From an uncultured Candidatus Saccharibacteria bacterium (GTDB taxonomy: Bacteria > Patescibacteriota > Saccharimonadia > Saccharimonadales > Saccharimonadaceae), in the NCBI GenBank assembly GCA_916049555.1, contig CAJZIB010000036.1, positions 1 through 7,666 on the forward strand: a DNA stretch of 7,666 nt, given 5' to 3'. Shown in pieces: positions 6,371 through 7,666 of this stretch; the first letter of the stretch is position 1, and the number at the start of each line of letters is the position of its first letter. The notes beneath the pieces were generated by a model that had not been told where the DNA came from, searched no databases, and saw nothing but the letters and a program-made list of their open reading frames with translations. Made by a program: the position numbers and the translations under genes.

Positions 6371-7579
6371 ATGTTAAATCAAGAAGATCAGTCTCCATTA
6401 CTGCAATCAAAAGACTGGCAAAAACTACAAAATGACCTTGGGGAAACTACTTTTTTTGAAGAAACCTCAAAATTCAAATTCCTCGCCATCAAAAAGAAAA
6501 TTCCCTTTGGCTTTTACCTTTATCTCCCCTATGGCCCATACCTAGACCCATCCGCCACATCAGAAGACGCCAAGGCTTGTTTTGAAAAACTCATATCCTT
6601 AGCAAAGAAAGAGTCCGCCATTTTTATCCGTATCGAACCACAAAAATTCACAAATAATTCCCCGATTCAAATGGATAACTTGTCAGAAAAACAGAAAAAA
6701 GTTAATGTCGCACAATATTTTAACTTGAATCAGAAATTACTTAGAAAAACCAAGGACCTAAATCCTGCTGAGACATGGTGTCTCGACCTCACAAGCTCTG
6801 TTCCCGAAATCCTCACAAATTTTTCTCAGGGCACCCGTACTAGACATAACAACTATAAGAAAAAGGGCCTTACGGTTGAGGTTACTAAAAATCCTGAAGA
6901 TATCAAATACCTAGTTAGATTGCAGCACAAACTAGCCAAAGAGCGCCACATCGCCAGCTTTTCCGAACAATATTTAAAAACCGAACTCAGCCAACCCTTC
7001 GCTTCCCTTTATCTAGTCCGTTACCAAACACCATCAACCACACTCCCAACTAGTGCAAAAAATGCACAAGTTAAAAACTCCCCTAAAAAAGCGGATATCG
7101 CTTCCTCAACTAGTACAAAACTGGAAAAAACCAATATCGCTTCCTCAACTAGTGCAAAAAATGCACTAGTTGAAACCCCATCAAAAGACATAAAGTCAAC
7201 CAAGCCGGCCCCAAAAGACGGAGAAATTATTGCCGCTTCCCTTTTCTTTGACTACCAAGGCACTAGATTTTATATGCAATCAGCCGCAAACCTGGATTTC
7301 AAACACCTCCCCGCAACCGTCGCCCTTCTCTCCCACGCCATTTTTACAGCCAAAGAAGATGGGCTTAAAACCCTAGATTTTTGGGGTATTGCACCAGAAA
7401 ATGCTGACGCCTCACACCCCTGGTATGGATTCACGGAATTCAAAAAATCCTTCGGCGGTTACGAAAAAATCTATGCAGGCACTTTCGATTATCTAATCGA
7501 CCCCCGAAAATACCATCTCTATTCCCTCCTTCGAAAAATCAATCGCATAAAGCGTAAAATTATTAAAACAAAAGACTAA
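6371..7579 (+). CDS. FemA/FemB/FemX-like peptidoglycan bridge aminoacyltransferase with internal low-complexity insertion
   Basis: Fem transferases add amino acids from aminoacyl-tRNA to the side chain of lipid II at the inner face of the membrane, using two GNAT-like domains. The 402-residue protein starts with a typical first half (LLQSKDWQKLQNDLG, 10-24; GFYLYLPYGPYLDP, 47-60), has the FSQGTRTRHNNYKKKGLTVE region (151-170) that matches the family's KxRxxxxKAxKxG motif area, and ends with the hallmark LDFWGIAPENADASHPWYGF (335-354) then EFKKSFGGYEKIYAGTFDY (356-374). Residues about 219-283 are a Ser/Thr/Lys/Ala-rich insertion placed between two core strands (SLYLVRY and EIIAASLFF), where relatives have only a short turn; it consists of palindromic repeats. 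A basic tail (388-402) could contact membrane or tRNA. It is followed by a strong terminator. The family is secure, though the amino acid added is unknown. Confidence 0.9.
   Translation: MLNQEDQSPLLQSKDWQKLQNDLGETTFFEETSKFKFLAIKKKIPFGFYLYLPYGPYLDPSATSEDAKACFEKLISLAKKESAIFIRIEPQKFTNNSPIQMDNLSEKQKKVNVAQYFNLNQKLLRKTKDLNPAETWCLDLTSSVPEILTNFSQGTRTRHNNYKKKGLTVEVTKNPEDIKYLVRLQHKLAKERHIASFSEQYLKTELSQPFASLYLVRYQTPSTTLPTSAKNAQVKNSPKKADIASSTSTKLEKTNIASSTSAKNALVETPSKDIKSTKPAPKDGEIIAASLFFDYQGTRFYMQSAANLDFKHLPATVALLSHAIFTAKEDGLKTLDFWGIAPENADASHPWYGFTEFKKSFGGYEKIYAGTFDYLIDPRKYHLYSLLRKINRIKRKIIKTKD
7047..7173 (+). repeat. Palindromic and direct repeats inside the FemAB gene
   Basis: A perfect inverted repeat with 12-base arms (7145-7156 and 7162-7173, TCAACTAGTGCA) encloses an A5 loop. 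An imperfect copy lies at 7047-7072; its first 21 bases equal 7146-7166, 99 bases (33 codons) apart. A third, left-arm-only copy lies at 7105-7120, and the 26-base stretch 7095-7120 recurs at 7134-7159 with one mismatch (39 bases, 13 codons). They encode TSAKNAQV, DIASSTSTK and NIASSTSAKNALV. All spacings are multiples of three, so the frame is kept. Confidence 0.92.
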
Positions 7580-7582
7580 ATT

Positions 7583-7607
7583 AAAGAGACGCGAAGCGTC
7601 TCTTTTT
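7583..7607 (+). terminator. Intrinsic terminator of the FemAB gene
   Basis: A perfect 10-base-pair stem (AAAGAGACGC, 7583-7592, with GCGTCTCTTT, 7596-7605) closes a GAA triloop and runs into a T tract (7603-7607). It begins three bases after the TAA. The GCGAAGC core is a known very stable mini-hairpin. The A run on the left arm could make it work in both directions. It is the only clear rho-independent terminator in the window. Confidence 0.92.
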
Positions 7608-7642
7608 CTGGAATAATATAGAATAAGTCAGAAGATTAGAAC

Positions 7643-7666
7643 AGATCGGAAGAGCGTCGTGTAGGG
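7643..7666. other. Illumina TruSeq adapter remnant at the contig end
   Basis: The final 24 bases begin AGATCGGAAGAGCGTCGTG and continue TAGGG, which is the known start of the Illumina TruSeq read-2-side adapter. It is library sequence, not genome. The true genomic sequence therefore ends at or just before 7642 and the window's right edge is an artificial contig end. Confidence 0.97.

Noticed and set aside
7145..7173. Hairpin as an intrinsic terminator
   Set aside because: No T tract follows, and it lies in the middle of an open frame that continues into the conserved FemAB C-terminus.
1..7579. Recoded TGA as in Gracilibacteria or Absconditabacteria
   Set aside because: All six proteins read through their conserved domains without any in-frame TGA, and Trp uses TGG.

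Overview
The window looks like the end of a contig from a low-GC bacterium with a small genome. Candidate Phyla Radiation (Patescibacteria), perhaps Saccharibacteria, is my best guess. It rests on the gene set (LytR-CpsA-Psr enzyme, MacB-like ATPase and permease, TsaD, FemAB-like transferase) and on the overall style of the proteins, not on any marker search. The standard bacterial code is sufficient: no conserved protein contains an in-frame TGA, and all five visible stop codons are TAA.

Layout. The minus strand carries one gene, cut off by the left edge (1-1466): a membrane-anchored LytR-CpsA-Psr (LCP) cell-wall enzyme with a long charged cytoplasmic N-terminus. A 79-base divergent promoter region follows. 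Five plus-strand genes come next: an ABC ATPase with an unusually long disordered C-terminal tail (1546-2973); its MacB/FtsX-type permease partner, overlapping by one base (2973-4193); tsaD for tRNA t6A modification (4357-5478); a Nudix hydrolase (5564-6184); and a FemA/FemB-like aminoacyltransferase of peptidoglycan bridge synthesis (6371-7579), closed by a strong intrinsic terminator. The last 24 bases are Illumina adapter, not genome. No stretch over 300 bases lacks a gene.

How the genes fit together. LCP and FemAB point to building or decorating a Gram-positive-type envelope. The ATPase and permease form an exporter or envelope-stress transporter of the MacB type, with no adaptor protein in view. 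TsaD and Nudix are housekeeping or metabolite-clearing functions without an obvious link to the others.

Main points of interest. Four of the five plus-strand genes have a TATAAT-like -10 box only 6 to 9 bases before the ATG and no Shine-Dalgarno, which suggests leaderless mRNAs; the LCP gene has a short leader with GGAGG. The FemAB gene carries an in-frame, low-complexity insertion made of palindromic repeats. The permease stop region is duplicated downstream in a decaying tandem array. The C-over-G excess stays on the plus strand whichever way the genes point, which suggests replication-strand bias. I found no clear new multi-gene system.
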